A DNA stretch of 15,798 bases from Candidatus Desantisbacteria bacterium CG1_02_49_89 (GCA_001871075.1 MNUP01000109.1:1-15798), one strand, 5' to 3'. Counted from the stretch's first letter, positions 1 through 6,320 are shown. Notes: generated by a model not told the origin, from the sequence alone. Made by a program: numbers and translations.

Positions 1-64
1 TGATTACGGTGATTATAATTAAAATTATGGTGATTTAAAAATAATCACTGTAATCATATTTTGA
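1..64. repeat. Family A repeat cluster downstream of fabG
   Basis: Contains the family A unit TGATTACGGTGATT at 1-14, a decayed copy at 25-35, a reverse-oriented unit AATCACTGTAATCA at 43-56, and a half unit TGATTAC at 62-68 that runs over the fabG stop codon. The opposite arms can form a stem, so it could act as a weak terminator or mRNA end after fabG, but there is no clear U-tract. The cluster may continue beyond the window. Confidence 0.75.
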
Positions 65-808
65 TTACATGGCCATTCCGCCGTCTATCCTGATGACCTG
101 CCCCGTTATGTAATCCGAATCCCCGCTTGCGAGGAACAGGACAAGCCTTGCGACGTCCTGCGGCATTCCGAGCTTTTTCAGCGGTATCAGGCCCAGAAGC
201 TCCTGCCTCTGCTTTTCGTCAAGGGCCTGCGTCATCTTCGTGTCAATGAAACCCGGCGCTATCGCGTTCACGTTTATGTTCCACGCGGAAAGCTCTTTCG
301 CGGATGTTTTTGTGAGCGCTATGACCCCTCCCTTGCTTGCGGCGTAGTTTGCCTGCCCCACGTTCCCTATAATGCCTATTATGGATGCCATGTTTACGAT
401 CTTGCCGCTGTGCTGCTTCATCATGACTTTTGCCGCTGCCTGGGTGCAGTTAAAAACACCTTTCAGGTTTATCGCCAGCACCTTGTCCCACGCATCCTCT
501 TTCATGCGGACAAGCAGGGCATCCCGCGTGATCCCCGCGTTATTGACAAGTATGTCTATCCTCCCGTATTTATCAGTGACCTCTTTCGCCATCCTTTCGG
601 CATCCGCGGCGCTGGAAACGTCGATCTGCATCGCCATCGAATCCCTGCCTGTTCCGGAGCGCAGTTCCTTCGCGGTATTTTCAGCCTCGTTTATGTCCAC
701 GTCGACAACAACGGGGTTCGCGCCTTCTCCGGCCAGCATCTCCGCTATTGCTCTTCCAATGCCCCTTGCCCCGCCGGTAATGATCGCTACTTTATTCTCG
801 AGTTTCAT
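65..808 (-). CDS. fabG: 3-oxoacyl-[acyl-carrier-protein] reductase FabG
   Basis: A 247-residue short-chain dehydrogenase, the usual FabG length, which reduces 3-oxoacyl-ACP with NADPH in cytosolic fatty-acid elongation. Visible motifs are the cofactor loop TGGARGIG (residues 11-18), NNAG (89-92), N114, and the catalytic S142, Y155 and K159 in YAASK. The C-terminus GQVIRIDGGMAM is typical of FabG. The ATG at 808 is preceded by an AGGAG-type ribosome site about 6 bases upstream. It follows fabD after an 88-base gap filled by two family A repeats, and is the last gene of the plsX-fabD-fabG run in this window. Other SDR enzymes share these motifs, but the FabG-like sequence and the fab context make the assignment firm. 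Confidence 0.96.
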   Translation of the reverse strand: MKLENKVAIITGGARGIGRAIAEMLAGEGANPVVVDVDINEAENTAKELRSGTGRDSMAMQIDVSSAADAERMAKEVTDKYGRIDILVNNAGITRDALLVRMKEDAWDKVLAINLKGVFNCTQAAAKVMMKQHSGKIVNMASIIGIIGNVGQANYAASKGGVIALTKTSAKELSAWNINVNAIAPGFIDTKMTQALDEKQRQELLGLIPLKKLGMPQDVARLVLFLASGDSDYITGQVIRIDGGMAM

Positions 809-897
809 ATTTTCTCCTGAAGATGATTACGGTGATTATTAACTGATGATTACGGTGATTATTTAATCGTGCGTAATCGTGTGGTTATTTCCTGTCG
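809..897. repeat. Family A repeat pair between fabD and fabG
   Basis: Two same-orientation copies of TGATTACGGTGATT at 824-837 and 847-860, followed by a looser pair of TAATCGTG strings at about 864-881. The repeats start just upstream of the fabG ribosome site and reach to within about 16 bases of the fabD stop. No opposite-orientation arm is present, so no strong hairpin is expected. Confidence 0.8.
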
Positions 898-1821
898 TTA
901 AGCGGTAACCAGTTTTTCTAAAGATTCAATGTCTTCCACGTTGAGGACCTGCTTTGTCCTGTCGAAACGCCCCCAAAGGCCTGAAAGCACCTTTCCCGGC
1001 CCGACCTCAACGATCCTGTCTATCCCGCTGTCCAGCATCCGCTGCATTATATCCGTCCACCTGACCGGATTATTTACCTGCCTGACAAGGAACTCTTTTA
1101 TATTCGCGGGGTCTTTTTCGAAATCTCCCGAATAATTCGAAAGGAAAGAAACATTGGGGATCTTTATGCTCACGGGCTCCAGCTCAGCTGCCAGCCTTCC
1201 GGAAGCCTCATCCATTAACCTTGAATGGAATCCGCCGCTGACCTGAAGCGGAACACACATCCTCGCACCCTTCTCTCCTGCGAGTCTCAACGCCTCTTCA
1301 AGCGCAGTGAGTTCCCCGGATATTACTATCTGACCGGGGCAGTTGTAATTCGCAACGTCAATTATACCTTTGTTAGAAACCTGTTTCAGGACCTCTTCAA
1401 CCGCCGCCTTCTCAAGCCCGATCACCGCGGTCATTCCGGAACGGGCCTTCTGGCCCGCATCTTCCATGAAAAGCGCCCGTTTCTGGACGATCCCCAGCGC
1501 CGCGTCAAAATCCAGGGAGCCTGCCGCCACCAGGGCCGAATACTCGCCGAGGCTGTGACCGGCGCACACCTGGGGTAGGAACCCCTTTTCCTCCAGCACC
1601 CTGAAAATAGCGGTCTCAACCGTGAGTAACGCGACCTGCGTAATGCTTGTTTTCTTTAGCTCTTCCCCGGTTCCTTCGAATATCGTTTTTGAAAGCGGGA
1701 ACCCCAGGACCTTATCCGCCCTGTCAAAAACCTTTCTGGCAGCCGCGTACGACCCGGAAAGATCCTTTCCCATGCCCGGCTTCTGCGAGCCCTGCCCGGG
1801 AAAAACAAAAGCAGTTTTCAT
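898..1821 (-). CDS. fabD: Malonyl CoA-acyl carrier protein transacylase FabD
   Basis: A 307-residue protein that transfers malonyl groups from CoA to ACP, supplying the extender unit for fatty-acid synthesis. Visible are FPGQGSQ (7-13), the nucleophile elbow GHSLGEYSA with S90, the malonyl-binding R115, the catalytic H199 in GGFHS, and EVGPG (272-276). The frame is open 49 codons further upstream, but the start at 1821 begins with the canonical MKTAFVFPGQGSQ. It also makes an ATGA overlap with the plsX stop (1818-1821), which implies translational coupling. The product length fits the family (about 305-315). Confidence 0.96.
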   Translation of the reverse strand: MKTAFVFPGQGSQKPGMGKDLSGSYAAARKVFDRADKVLGFPLSKTIFEGTGEELKKTSITQVALLTVETAIFRVLEEKGFLPQVCAGHSLGEYSALVAAGSLDFDAALGIVQKRALFMEDAGQKARSGMTAVIGLEKAAVEEVLKQVSNKGIIDVANYNCPGQIVISGELTALEEALRLAGEKGARMCVPLQVSGGFHSRLMDEASGRLAAELEPVSIKIPNVSFLSNYSGDFEKDPANIKEFLVRQVNNPVRWTDIMQRMLDSGIDRIVEVGPGKVLSGLWGRFDRTKQVLNVEDIESLEKLVTA

Positions 1822-2840
1822 GTTCGGCTCTCTTTGCCAGGCCCCAGGACTTCCCTTTTGAAATATTCTATCGTATTGCGGTTCAGGCTGTGCGACACCG
1901 ATTCCGACGCGACCCTTATCGCGTTCTTTATCGCCTTGGGAGACGACCTTCCGTGGCCGATGACACATACGCCGTTCACTCCCAGAAGCGGCATCCCGCC
2001 GTATTCGGCGTAATCCACCCTTTTCCTGAAATTCTCAAAAGCTTCCTGGAAGACCGAAGGCACTATTCTCTGCCGCACAAATTCCCGCCTTACCAGCAGT
2101 TCCGCGGCCCTGAAAAGGTTCTCGGCGAATTTTAAGACTATGTTGCCCACAAACCCGTCGCAGACAAGAACATCGACCTTGTTGCCCACTATGTCATTTC
2201 CCTCTATGTTGCCGATGAAATTCAACTTGCTCTGCTGTATCAGTTCGTGGGCCGCGACGGTCAGCTCATTTCCTTTTGTTGGTTCCGAGCCGACGCTGAG
2301 CAACCCTACGCGCGGCTTTTTGTATCCGTAAACGTATTCCATTAAAACACTGCCCATCATGGCGAACTGCAGGAGGTTTTTAGGTTTGCAGTCTACAGTG
2401 GCGCCTCCGTCAACAAGGAGGAAGAAACCCTTTAGTGTGGGAAGCATGACCCCTATCGCCGGCCTGTCTATCCCCTCAAGCTTTCCCAGCGTGAAAAGCG
2501 ATGACACGACAACAGCGCCGGTGTTGCCGGCAGAAAAGAAAGCGTCCGCCCTGCCTTCTTTCACAAGGCGCGCGCATACCATAATGGAGGATTCCGGCTT
2601 CTCCTTGCATGATGCCACAGGATGCTCTTCCATGCCGATAACCTGCGGCGAAGCAACAACAGTAAGCCTGGAGGCATCAAATTTATATTTTGACAACTCG
2701 GAGTTAATCATGCTTACGGTGCCTACGAGCAGAATGTGCAGGTTTTCCTGCTGCAGCGCCTGGACAGACCCCTCAACAACCACGCGCGGGGCGTCGTCCC
2801 CTCCCATAGCATCAACAGCTACACGGATTATGTTCCCCAT
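1818..2840 (-). CDS. plsX: Phosphate acyltransferase PlsX
   Basis: A 340-residue protein of the PlsX family, which makes acyl-phosphate from acyl-ACP for the PlsY step of phosphatidic acid synthesis; it is a peripheral membrane enzyme. Motifs seen are DAMGGDDAP (10-18), SAGNTGA (103-109), RPAIG (126-130), DGGA (144-147), GNIEGND (210-216), CDGFVGN (227-233) and GHGRS (295-299). It starts 11 bases after rpmF and its TGA overlaps the fabD ATG. fabH, which commonly lies between plsX and fabD, is absent. The ribosome site in front of the ATG is weak, so it probably depends on translation of rpmF. Confidence 0.96.
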   Translation of the reverse strand: MGNIIRVAVDAMGGDDAPRVVVEGSVQALQQENLHILLVGTVSMINSELSKYKFDASRLTVVASPQVIGMEEHPVASCKEKPESSIMVCARLVKEGRADAFFSAGNTGAVVVSSLFTLGKLEGIDRPAIGVMLPTLKGFFLLVDGGATVDCKPKNLLQFAMMGSVLMEYVYGYKKPRVGLLSVGSEPTKGNELTVAAHELIQQSKLNFIGNIEGNDIVGNKVDVLVCDGFVGNIVLKFAENLFRAAELLVRREFVRQRIVPSVFQEAFENFRKRVDYAEYGGMPLLGVNGVCVIGHGRSSPKAIKNAIRVASESVSHSLNRNTIEYFKREVLGPGKESRT

Positions 2841-2851
2841 ATTCTATCAGC

Positions 2852-3067
2852 CTATTTTTTTTCCTCTTTCTTTTTCTTTTTTTCTTCTTCTGATTTCATC
2901 ACCTTGCGCCCCTTGTAATATCCGCACTTGGGGCACGCGTTATAAGAAAGCTTGGGCTGATGGCACTGCGGGCACAAGCCAAGCGTAGGCGACACAGCTT
3001 TCCAGTGGCTCGCTCTCATATCGCGCTTTGATTTTGAAGTCCTGCGTTTCGGAACCGGAACCGGCAT
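2852..3067 (-). CDS. rpmF: Large ribosomal subunit protein bL32, with Lys/Glu tail
   Basis: A 71-residue protein beginning MPVPVPKRRTSKSKRDMRASHW, the standard bL32 N-terminus, with a zinc-ribbon of the C32-x2-C35 and C45-x2-C48 type. The ATG at 3067 has an excellent AAGGAGG ribosome site; the frame is open 25 codons further upstream, but that part is only translated family A repeat. Most bL32 proteins are about 57-60 residues. Here the last 14 residues (KSEEEKKKKKEEKK) form a low-complexity charged tail encoded by an A-rich tract. The pairing with plsX is a classical conserved neighbourhood. Confidence 0.95.
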   Translation of the reverse strand: MPVPVPKRRTSKSKRDMRASHWKAVSPTLGLCPQCHQPKLSYNACPKCGYYKGRKVMKSEEEKKKKKEEKK

Positions 3068-3197
3068 ATTTCCTCCTTGAATGATGATTACGGTGATTTC
3101 TAAATGATGATTACGGTGATTATTTTTAGTATCAAGAGTCAAGCAGAAAATTAAACTGTGCTAATCTGCGTTAATCTGCGTCTGATTTTTACGTGTT
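3068..3197. repeat. Family A pair and family F repeats between degT and rpmF
   Basis: Two same-orientation family A units at 3085-3098 and 3108-3121 lie directly upstream of the rpmF ribosome site. A different repeat, family F, follows at about 3158-3185 with two copies of TAATCTGCG in tandem, close to the degT stop codon at 3198-3200. No promoter could be assigned with confidence. Confidence 0.75.
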
Positions 3198-4427
3198 TTA
3201 ACGGAGTTCTTTAACGTTATCCTTGATCTTCCGGACCGCGGTAACAATGTCCTTCATGTCTGACTTCGTTCCCAGAAGGACGGATTGAAAGATCCATGCC
3301 GCATCTCCGCAGATCTTTTCCGTATTTGGGCAGAAAACCGAGCTGTAATCTGTTTTCCCGCCGTAATAAGGGCAGGATAACGGGCAGTATCTGGGTCCTT
3401 TGCCTTTGCGCTGGAAAAGGGGATTTTTATACAGCGGAAAAGGATAACCCTGGCTTCCCGGAACGCCCTCGGCGCTGAGCGCTTCCAGAAATTTTTCCCT
3501 TGTTACCCCGAATTCTTTCGGTTCGATCCTGAATATATAAAGATGGTACGAACGCCTTGTGACCCTTCGATCATTCCTCATAAGCTTTATTCCGGGTATG
3601 CCCTTTAAGCCTTTGTCCAGAATTGCCGCGTTCTCTTCCCTCTTCTCGGTCTGGGCTTTCAGCCTGGTAAGCTGCGCCAGGAGTATCGCTGCCTGCAGTT
3701 CCGTCATGCGGTAGTTGCCCGCAAGTATATAGTGCTCGTACCACGGCTTGTCTTTGCCCCTTCCAACGTTTGTGTAAGAGCGCGCTGCATCGGCTATTTC
3801 CCGGCTGTCAGTCAGGATTATTCCGCCTTCGCCTGACGTAATGTTCTTGCTCATCTGGAAACTGAAAACGCCGGCGTCGCCAAGCGCCCCTGTGCCCTTG
3901 CCCCTCCACCTGGAACCCCATGAATGGCAGGCGTCTTCGATGATCCTGAGGCGGTGCTTCTTCGCTATCCTGCCTATCGCATCCATATCCGAAGGCAGTC
4001 CCGCGAAATGAACCGGTATCACTGCCTTTGTCCTTCTGGTTATCTTGGCTTCTATGTCGCGGGGGTCTATATTGCACGTGTCGGGCTCGATGTCCGCAAA
4101 CACAGGGATCGCGTTTACCTTAAGCACCGCCGTGGAAGTAGCAACAAAAGTATAAGCGGGCACTATGACTTCGTCTCCCGCTCCTACCCCGCAGGAAATA
4201 AGCGATATCTCAAGCCCTGCTGTTCCGTTGGTGCAGGTAATACCGTATTTCGCGTCCTGAAATCCGGCGTATTTTTCCTCGAATTCCCTTACCTTCTCCC
4301 CGTACCACCACCTGCCGCTCTCGAACACTTTCAGCAGCATGCGCTTCTCAGGTTCTCCTGTTACGGGCCATGAAGGAAATCCTTTTGTCCTTACGGGCTT
4401 CCCGCCCTTTAAAGCAAGCTTTGCCAT
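3198..4427 (-). CDS. DegT/DnrJ/EryC1/StrS-family PLP aminotransferase
   Basis: A 409-residue fold-type I PLP enzyme of the sugar/cyclitol aminotransferase family. It shows the N-terminal LALKGGKPVR, CTNGTAGLE (65-73), the PLP phosphate/ring region EDACHSWGS (164-172) with D165, and the Schiff-base lysine K194 in SFQMSKNITSGEGG. These enzymes transaminate nucleotide-linked ketosugars or cyclitols. The N-terminal style resembles the scyllo-inosose aminotransferase branch, but the substrate cannot be read from sequence. ATG at 4427 is chosen because an AAGG site lies 5 bases upstream; a TTG four codons earlier is possible. The C-terminal part has four cysteines (C348, C352, C366, C373) of unknown role. 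It sits between yceD and rpmF, which are normally adjacent, so it looks like an insertion into that cluster. Confidence 0.9.
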   Translation of the reverse strand: MAKLALKGGKPVRTKGFPSWPVTGEPEKRMLLKVFESGRWWYGEKVREFEEKYAGFQDAKYGITCTNGTAGLEISLISCGVGAGDEVIVPAYTFVATSTAVLKVNAIPVFADIEPDTCNIDPRDIEAKITRRTKAVIPVHFAGLPSDMDAIGRIAKKHRLRIIEDACHSWGSRWRGKGTGALGDAGVFSFQMSKNITSGEGGIILTDSREIADAARSYTNVGRGKDKPWYEHYILAGNYRMTELQAAILLAQLTRLKAQTEKREENAAILDKGLKGIPGIKLMRNDRRVTRRSYHLYIFRIEPKEFGVTREKFLEALSAEGVPGSQGYPFPLYKNPLFQRKGKGPRYCPLSCPYYGGKTDYSSVFCPNTEKICGDAAWIFQSVLLGTKSDMKDIVTAVRKIKDNVKELR

Positions 4428-4440
4428 TGACACCTTCAAA

Positions 4441-4560
4441 GCGTGTCAGAGTATCAGCGTATCAGCGTGTCAAAGTAAAAACAAGGAATTTATTTTCAAA
4501 AATTTATCTAATAATTTTAACTTGTTTTTTTACTCTGATACGTTGACACGTTGACACGTT
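4441..4560. repeat. Family B inverted repeat between yceD and degT
   Basis: The left arm at 4441-4477 is built of GTGTCA/GTATCA units and the right arm at 4531-4560 carries the same units in opposite orientation. Inside them AGTAAAAACAAG near 4475 is mirrored by CTTGTTTTTTTACT near 4521, so the whole gap is one imperfect palindrome around an AT-rich centre. The right arm begins directly at the yceD TAA (4559-4561), and the left arm ends just before the degT ribosome site. It could form a long hairpin in the transcript and separate expression of the two genes. Confidence 0.8.
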
Positions 4561-5029
4561 ATTTTGTGGGGCAGGAGCATTCCTCTTTATTCAGGTTTGC
4601 CCCGCACCGGGAACAAAGGCCCTTACAATCGTCCCTGCATATATGTTTCATGGACATCCCCAGCAGAAGCTGCTGCCTTATAAGGTCTGTCAGGTCGATT
4701 ATCCCGCTTGCAGGCAGAATGTCCTCATCAAGCTCGCCCGGCTCCAGCTCTGCTGCCGCATCCCTGCGGGATCTGCGGCCGCAGTACCTGGCCGAAAAAA
4801 CCCGCCTTACCTTTAAAACATAGTTCTCAAGGCACCTCGTGCAGGAAAGCCTTATTTCAACCGCAACATCGCAGTCCAGCCCGATCGTGCCGTCGCTGTA
4901 ACTCAAAGAGCATTTCACCCTGGCTGGTTTTTCCAGTTCGATCTCAGGCGCAAAAGCCTGAGTGTCTTCTTCATAATCAAGTTCTTTTGAAATTACATTT
5001 TTTTCAAGATCGCTTATGCTTATCTTCAT
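4559..5029 (-). CDS. YceD/DUF177-family protein
   Basis: A 156-residue protein of the DUF177 family, which is typically encoded next to rpmF. In E. coli and plants, members have been linked to 23S rRNA accumulation. Seen here are the mid-protein LSCTRCLE motif (C63, C66), the acidic DEDI at 101-104, a hydrophobic helix around 111-123, and the C-terminal cluster C131, C135, C139, C142 in CRDDCKGLCSRCGANLN plus C151 and C153. The cysteines suggest a bound zinc. The ATG at 5029 has a GGAG site. It starts 40 bases after yajC and is separated from rpmF by the aminotransferase gene. Family membership is clear; the biochemical role is not. Confidence 0.88.
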   Translation of the reverse strand: MKISISDLEKNVISKELDYEEDTQAFAPEIELEKPARVKCSLSYSDGTIGLDCDVAVEIRLSCTRCLENYVLKVRRVFSARYCGRRSRRDAAAELEPGELDEDILPASGIIDLTDLIRQQLLLGMSMKHICRDDCKGLCSRCGANLNKEECSCPTK

Positions 5030-5069
5030 CTGGGCGCTCCCGGAAAGAAATTACGGCGCGAAGCGTGTC

Positions 5070-5378
5070 TTACTTTACGGGTTGCGCCTCCGGGGGAGCT
5101 GCCAGGTCCTGAAGTCCTGATATGGCGCCGCGGAGAACCATAAGAGTCGCCCTGTCGTCTATCCTGAGTATGACCTTATCTCCCTTGAAATCAAGAACGG
5201 TTCCGCATATGCCGCCGCTTGTTACCACGTTATCGCCCTTTTTGATCTCAGACCTCATCTTTTCCATTGCCTTTTCTTTCTTCATCTGCGGGCGTATGAG
5301 GATGAAGTAAAAAATTACGATGATCAGGATAAAAGGCATCAAACCCGTAAGTCCCATCAACGCGCTGTTTCCCTGCAT
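5070..5378 (-). CDS. yajC: Preprotein translocase accessory subunit YajC
   Basis: A 102-residue protein with a single N-terminal membrane helix (about residues 11-28), followed by the family signature IRPQMKKEK. The cytosolic domain carries GDNVVTSGGICGTV (48-61) and an acidic/basic strand region. YajC associates with SecDF at the Sec channel. The ATG at 5378 has a strong CAGGAGG site 5 bases upstream; an in-frame TTG nine codons earlier lies in the repeat and is not favoured. secD and secF are not in the window. The C-terminus is short and Pro/Ala-rich. Confidence 0.93.
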   Translation of the reverse strand: MQGNSALMGLTGLMPFILIIVIFYFILIRPQMKKEKAMEKMRSEIKKGDNVVTSGGICGTVLDFKGDKVILRIDDRATLMVLRGAISGLQDLAAPPEAQPVK

Positions 5379-5398
5379 GGTTCCCTCCTGTAATAAAA

Positions 5399-5480
5399 GT
5401 GTCAACGTGTCAAAGTATCAACGTGTCAAAGTTTAAAGCAGTAACTCTGATACTCTGATACTCTGATACTGTGATACTGT
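5399..5480. repeat. Family B inverted repeat between rnpB and yajC
   Basis: The left part (5399-5432) holds four GTGTCAA/GTATCAA units in one orientation; the right part (5445-5480) holds CTCTGATA and GTGATACTG units in the other. This copy of family B resembles the one at 4441-4560 but with different unit variants. It begins about 9 bases after the 3' end of the RNase P RNA and ends just before the yajC ribosome site. Confidence 0.8.
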
Positions 5481-5526
5481 ATTCAAAAACGGGGGAGGTC
5501 ATAAGCCGGGTCCTGTCCTCTTAAAA

Positions 5527-5595
5527 CAGTGAGTAGTGATGAGTGAAGAGCGAAAAGTCAAAGACTTCCCACTTTTCACTTTACACTTTACACTG
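5527..5595 (-). repeat. Family D repeat inserted at the P19 position of rnpB
   Basis: Two 33-base arms (5527-5559 and 5563-5595) of AGTG/AAAGTG-type units run in opposite orientation around a 3-base loop. They lie between the 3' strand of P2 and the 3' strand of P4, inside a short closing CCTC/GAGG stem. The same unit type occurs at the ilvC-leuA junction (9565-9593). Confidence 0.8.
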
Positions 5596-5737
5596 TATCT
5601 TGAGGTGCGATCATTTATCTACGCGACCTACCCGGAACCCTGCGATAAGCAGATGGCGAGCGGCCTTAAGTTCCTTTTTTGGTCTTGCTCCGGATGGGGT
5701 TTGCCGTGCCTCCGATGTTGCCATCGGAGCGGTAGGC

Positions 5738-5818
5738 TCTTAACCTCCGCCCCGACTTTCGTCGGGGCGAGACCTCGCCTCGCTTGCCCTGCCTTATCGG
5801 CAAGGATGGCGGGCGGGT
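5738..5818 (-). repeat. Hairpin repeat inserted in L13 of rnpB
   Basis: About 81 bases replace the short P13 loop expected in class A RNase P RNA (closing stem 5819-5822 with 5734-5737). The insert contains the hairpin GCCCCGACTTTCGTCGGGGC (5750-5769) and the 18-base string TCGGGGCGAGACCTCGCC (5762-5779), which is found again at 6177-6194 upstream of rnpB. Confidence 0.75.
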
Positions 5819-6027
5819 GCCTTTTCACCCTTACCGGAAAAAGGAAGCGGAAAATTGGGACTGTCCCTTTTTTTCCGCCGTTTTTTCCGGCGGTATTTTT
5901 TCTGTGGCACTTTCCATTCCCGGCGTTCTGCCGGGATCCCTGATTGTTCAGGGCACCCTGCTCTTTGGAGCCCGGACTTTCCTCCCCGATGTTACATCGG
6001 AGCGACCGCAACCTCCCCCGTTTAACA

Positions 6028-6054
6028 CTCTATTGCTCTATTGCTCTATTGTTC
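6028..6054. repeat. Family C repeat upstream of rnpB
   Basis: Three tandem CTATTGCT/CTATTGTT units. The same unit type occurs at 7541-7557 in the opposite orientation and at 7707-7728. It lies 7 bases from the rnpB 5' end, so it would be at or just upstream of the transcription start. Confidence 0.75.
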
Positions 6055-6068
6055 ATTAGTATAAGGAA

Positions 6069-6156
6069 TCAGGGCTCCCACCTTAAGGATTTGCACCTTA
6101 GATATTGGCGCATCCGCCAATTCTTAAGGCGGAGGCGGGTCTTCGAGAAGCCCTGA
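6069..6156 (-). other. Nested stem-loop element of unknown identity
   Basis: Closed by an 8-base stem (AGCCCTGA at 6149-6156 with TCAGGGCT at 6069-6076). On the minus strand a second stem CCCGCC/GGTGGG and an inner hairpin ATTGGCG-GATG-CGCCAAT within CCTTA/TAAGG follow. The nesting over 88 bases is more than expected by chance and could be a small RNA, a leader element for rnpB or another palindromic repeat. It does not match 6S, SRP, tmRNA or riboswitch cores that I can recognise. Confidence 0.4.
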
Positions 6157-6163
6157 GTTATCC

Positions 6164-6205
6164 GCCCCGATGTCCATCGGGGCGAGACCTCGCCCCAAAG
6201 GGGCG
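6164..6205. repeat. Tandem GC-rich hairpins
   Basis: GCCCCGATG/CATCGGGGC with a two-base centre (6164-6183) is followed by CGCCCC-AAA-GGGGCG (6191-6205). The join between them contains the 18-base string also present in the L13 insert of rnpB. Possibly a terminator for rnhA, but without a U-tract. Confidence 0.65.
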
Positions 6206-6320
6206 GGCAATAAATTCCTTGTTGTTGCGTTGACACTTTGATGCGTTGTCCGATGACTCCGAAAGGACGTCGCATACGGACTCTTCGGAGACACTTTGAC
6301 ACGCAGTTTGCGTCAGGTAG

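Larger units (their letters stand above)
5490..6020 (-). ncRNA. rnpB: RNase P RNA, class A, enlarged
   Basis: Catalytic RNA for tRNA 5' maturation. The conserved 5' core GAGGAAAGTCCGGGC lies at 5984-5970 and the 3' core ACAGGACCCGGCTTAT at 5516-5501. P1 pairs 6020-6011 with 5499-5490 over ten bases and is followed by a run of five T, which can serve as terminator. P2 pairs 6010-6004 with 5612-5606; P3 is the hairpin around 5986-6000; GGTAAGGGTGAAA and GGCACGGCAAACCCC are present in order. At about 531 nt it is well above the usual 350-400. The excess sits in P12 (loop 5838-5886), L13 (5738-5818) and the P19 position (5517-5605). Open frames over this region are not genes. Confidence 0.97.
6021..6320. 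other. 300-base gene-free region between rnhA and rnpB
   Basis: No coding sequence is supported. From low to high coordinates it holds a family C repeat (6028-6054), a nested stem-loop element (6069-6156), two GC-rich hairpins (6164-6183 and 6191-6205), and a block with family B fragments (6228-6243 and 6291-6304) flanking a CTCCGAA/TTCGGAG inverted repeat (6257-6263 with 6284-6290). The rnpB promoter must lie here or further up, but no convincing -35/-10 pair could be chosen; TATACT on the minus strand near 6057-6062 is only a candidate -10. Confidence 0.6.

Noticed and set aside
372-842. Long plus-strand frames over fabG and similarly over fabD, plsX, leuA, ilvC and lpxC-fabZ
   Set aside because: They are antisense to genes with complete catalytic motifs, have low-complexity Ser/Pro-rich translations and no ribosome sites.
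1822-1968. Longer FabD with a 49-residue N-terminal extension
   Set aside because: The extension is plsX sequence in another frame; MKTAFVFPGQGSQ at 1821 is the normal family start with an ATGA overlap.
1-5480. A CRISPR array from the regularly repeated A or B units
   Set aside because: Units are only 8-14 bases, spacing is irregular, copies are degenerate and in both orientations, there are no unique spacers of constant length, and no cas gene is present.
5536-6059. Several open frames of 66-135 codons on both strands
   Set aside because: They overlap RNase P RNA, whose conserved cores and P1/P2/P3 helices are clear, and their translations show no domain or reasonable start signal.
6056-6062. 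A promoter for rnpB from TATACT on the minus strand
   Set aside because: No matching -35 element at the right distance could be identified, so it was not listed as a feature.
6069-6156. Cobalamin riboswitch, suggested by GGTGCAAATCC on the minus strand
   Set aside because: No B12 box or kissing-loop core follows, the element is too short, and the downstream gene is rnpB rather than a cobalamin gene.
6069-6156. 6S RNA or SRP RNA
   Set aside because: 6S is about 180 nt with a central bubble, and SRP RNA needs the GGAAG-type tetraloop region; neither is seen.
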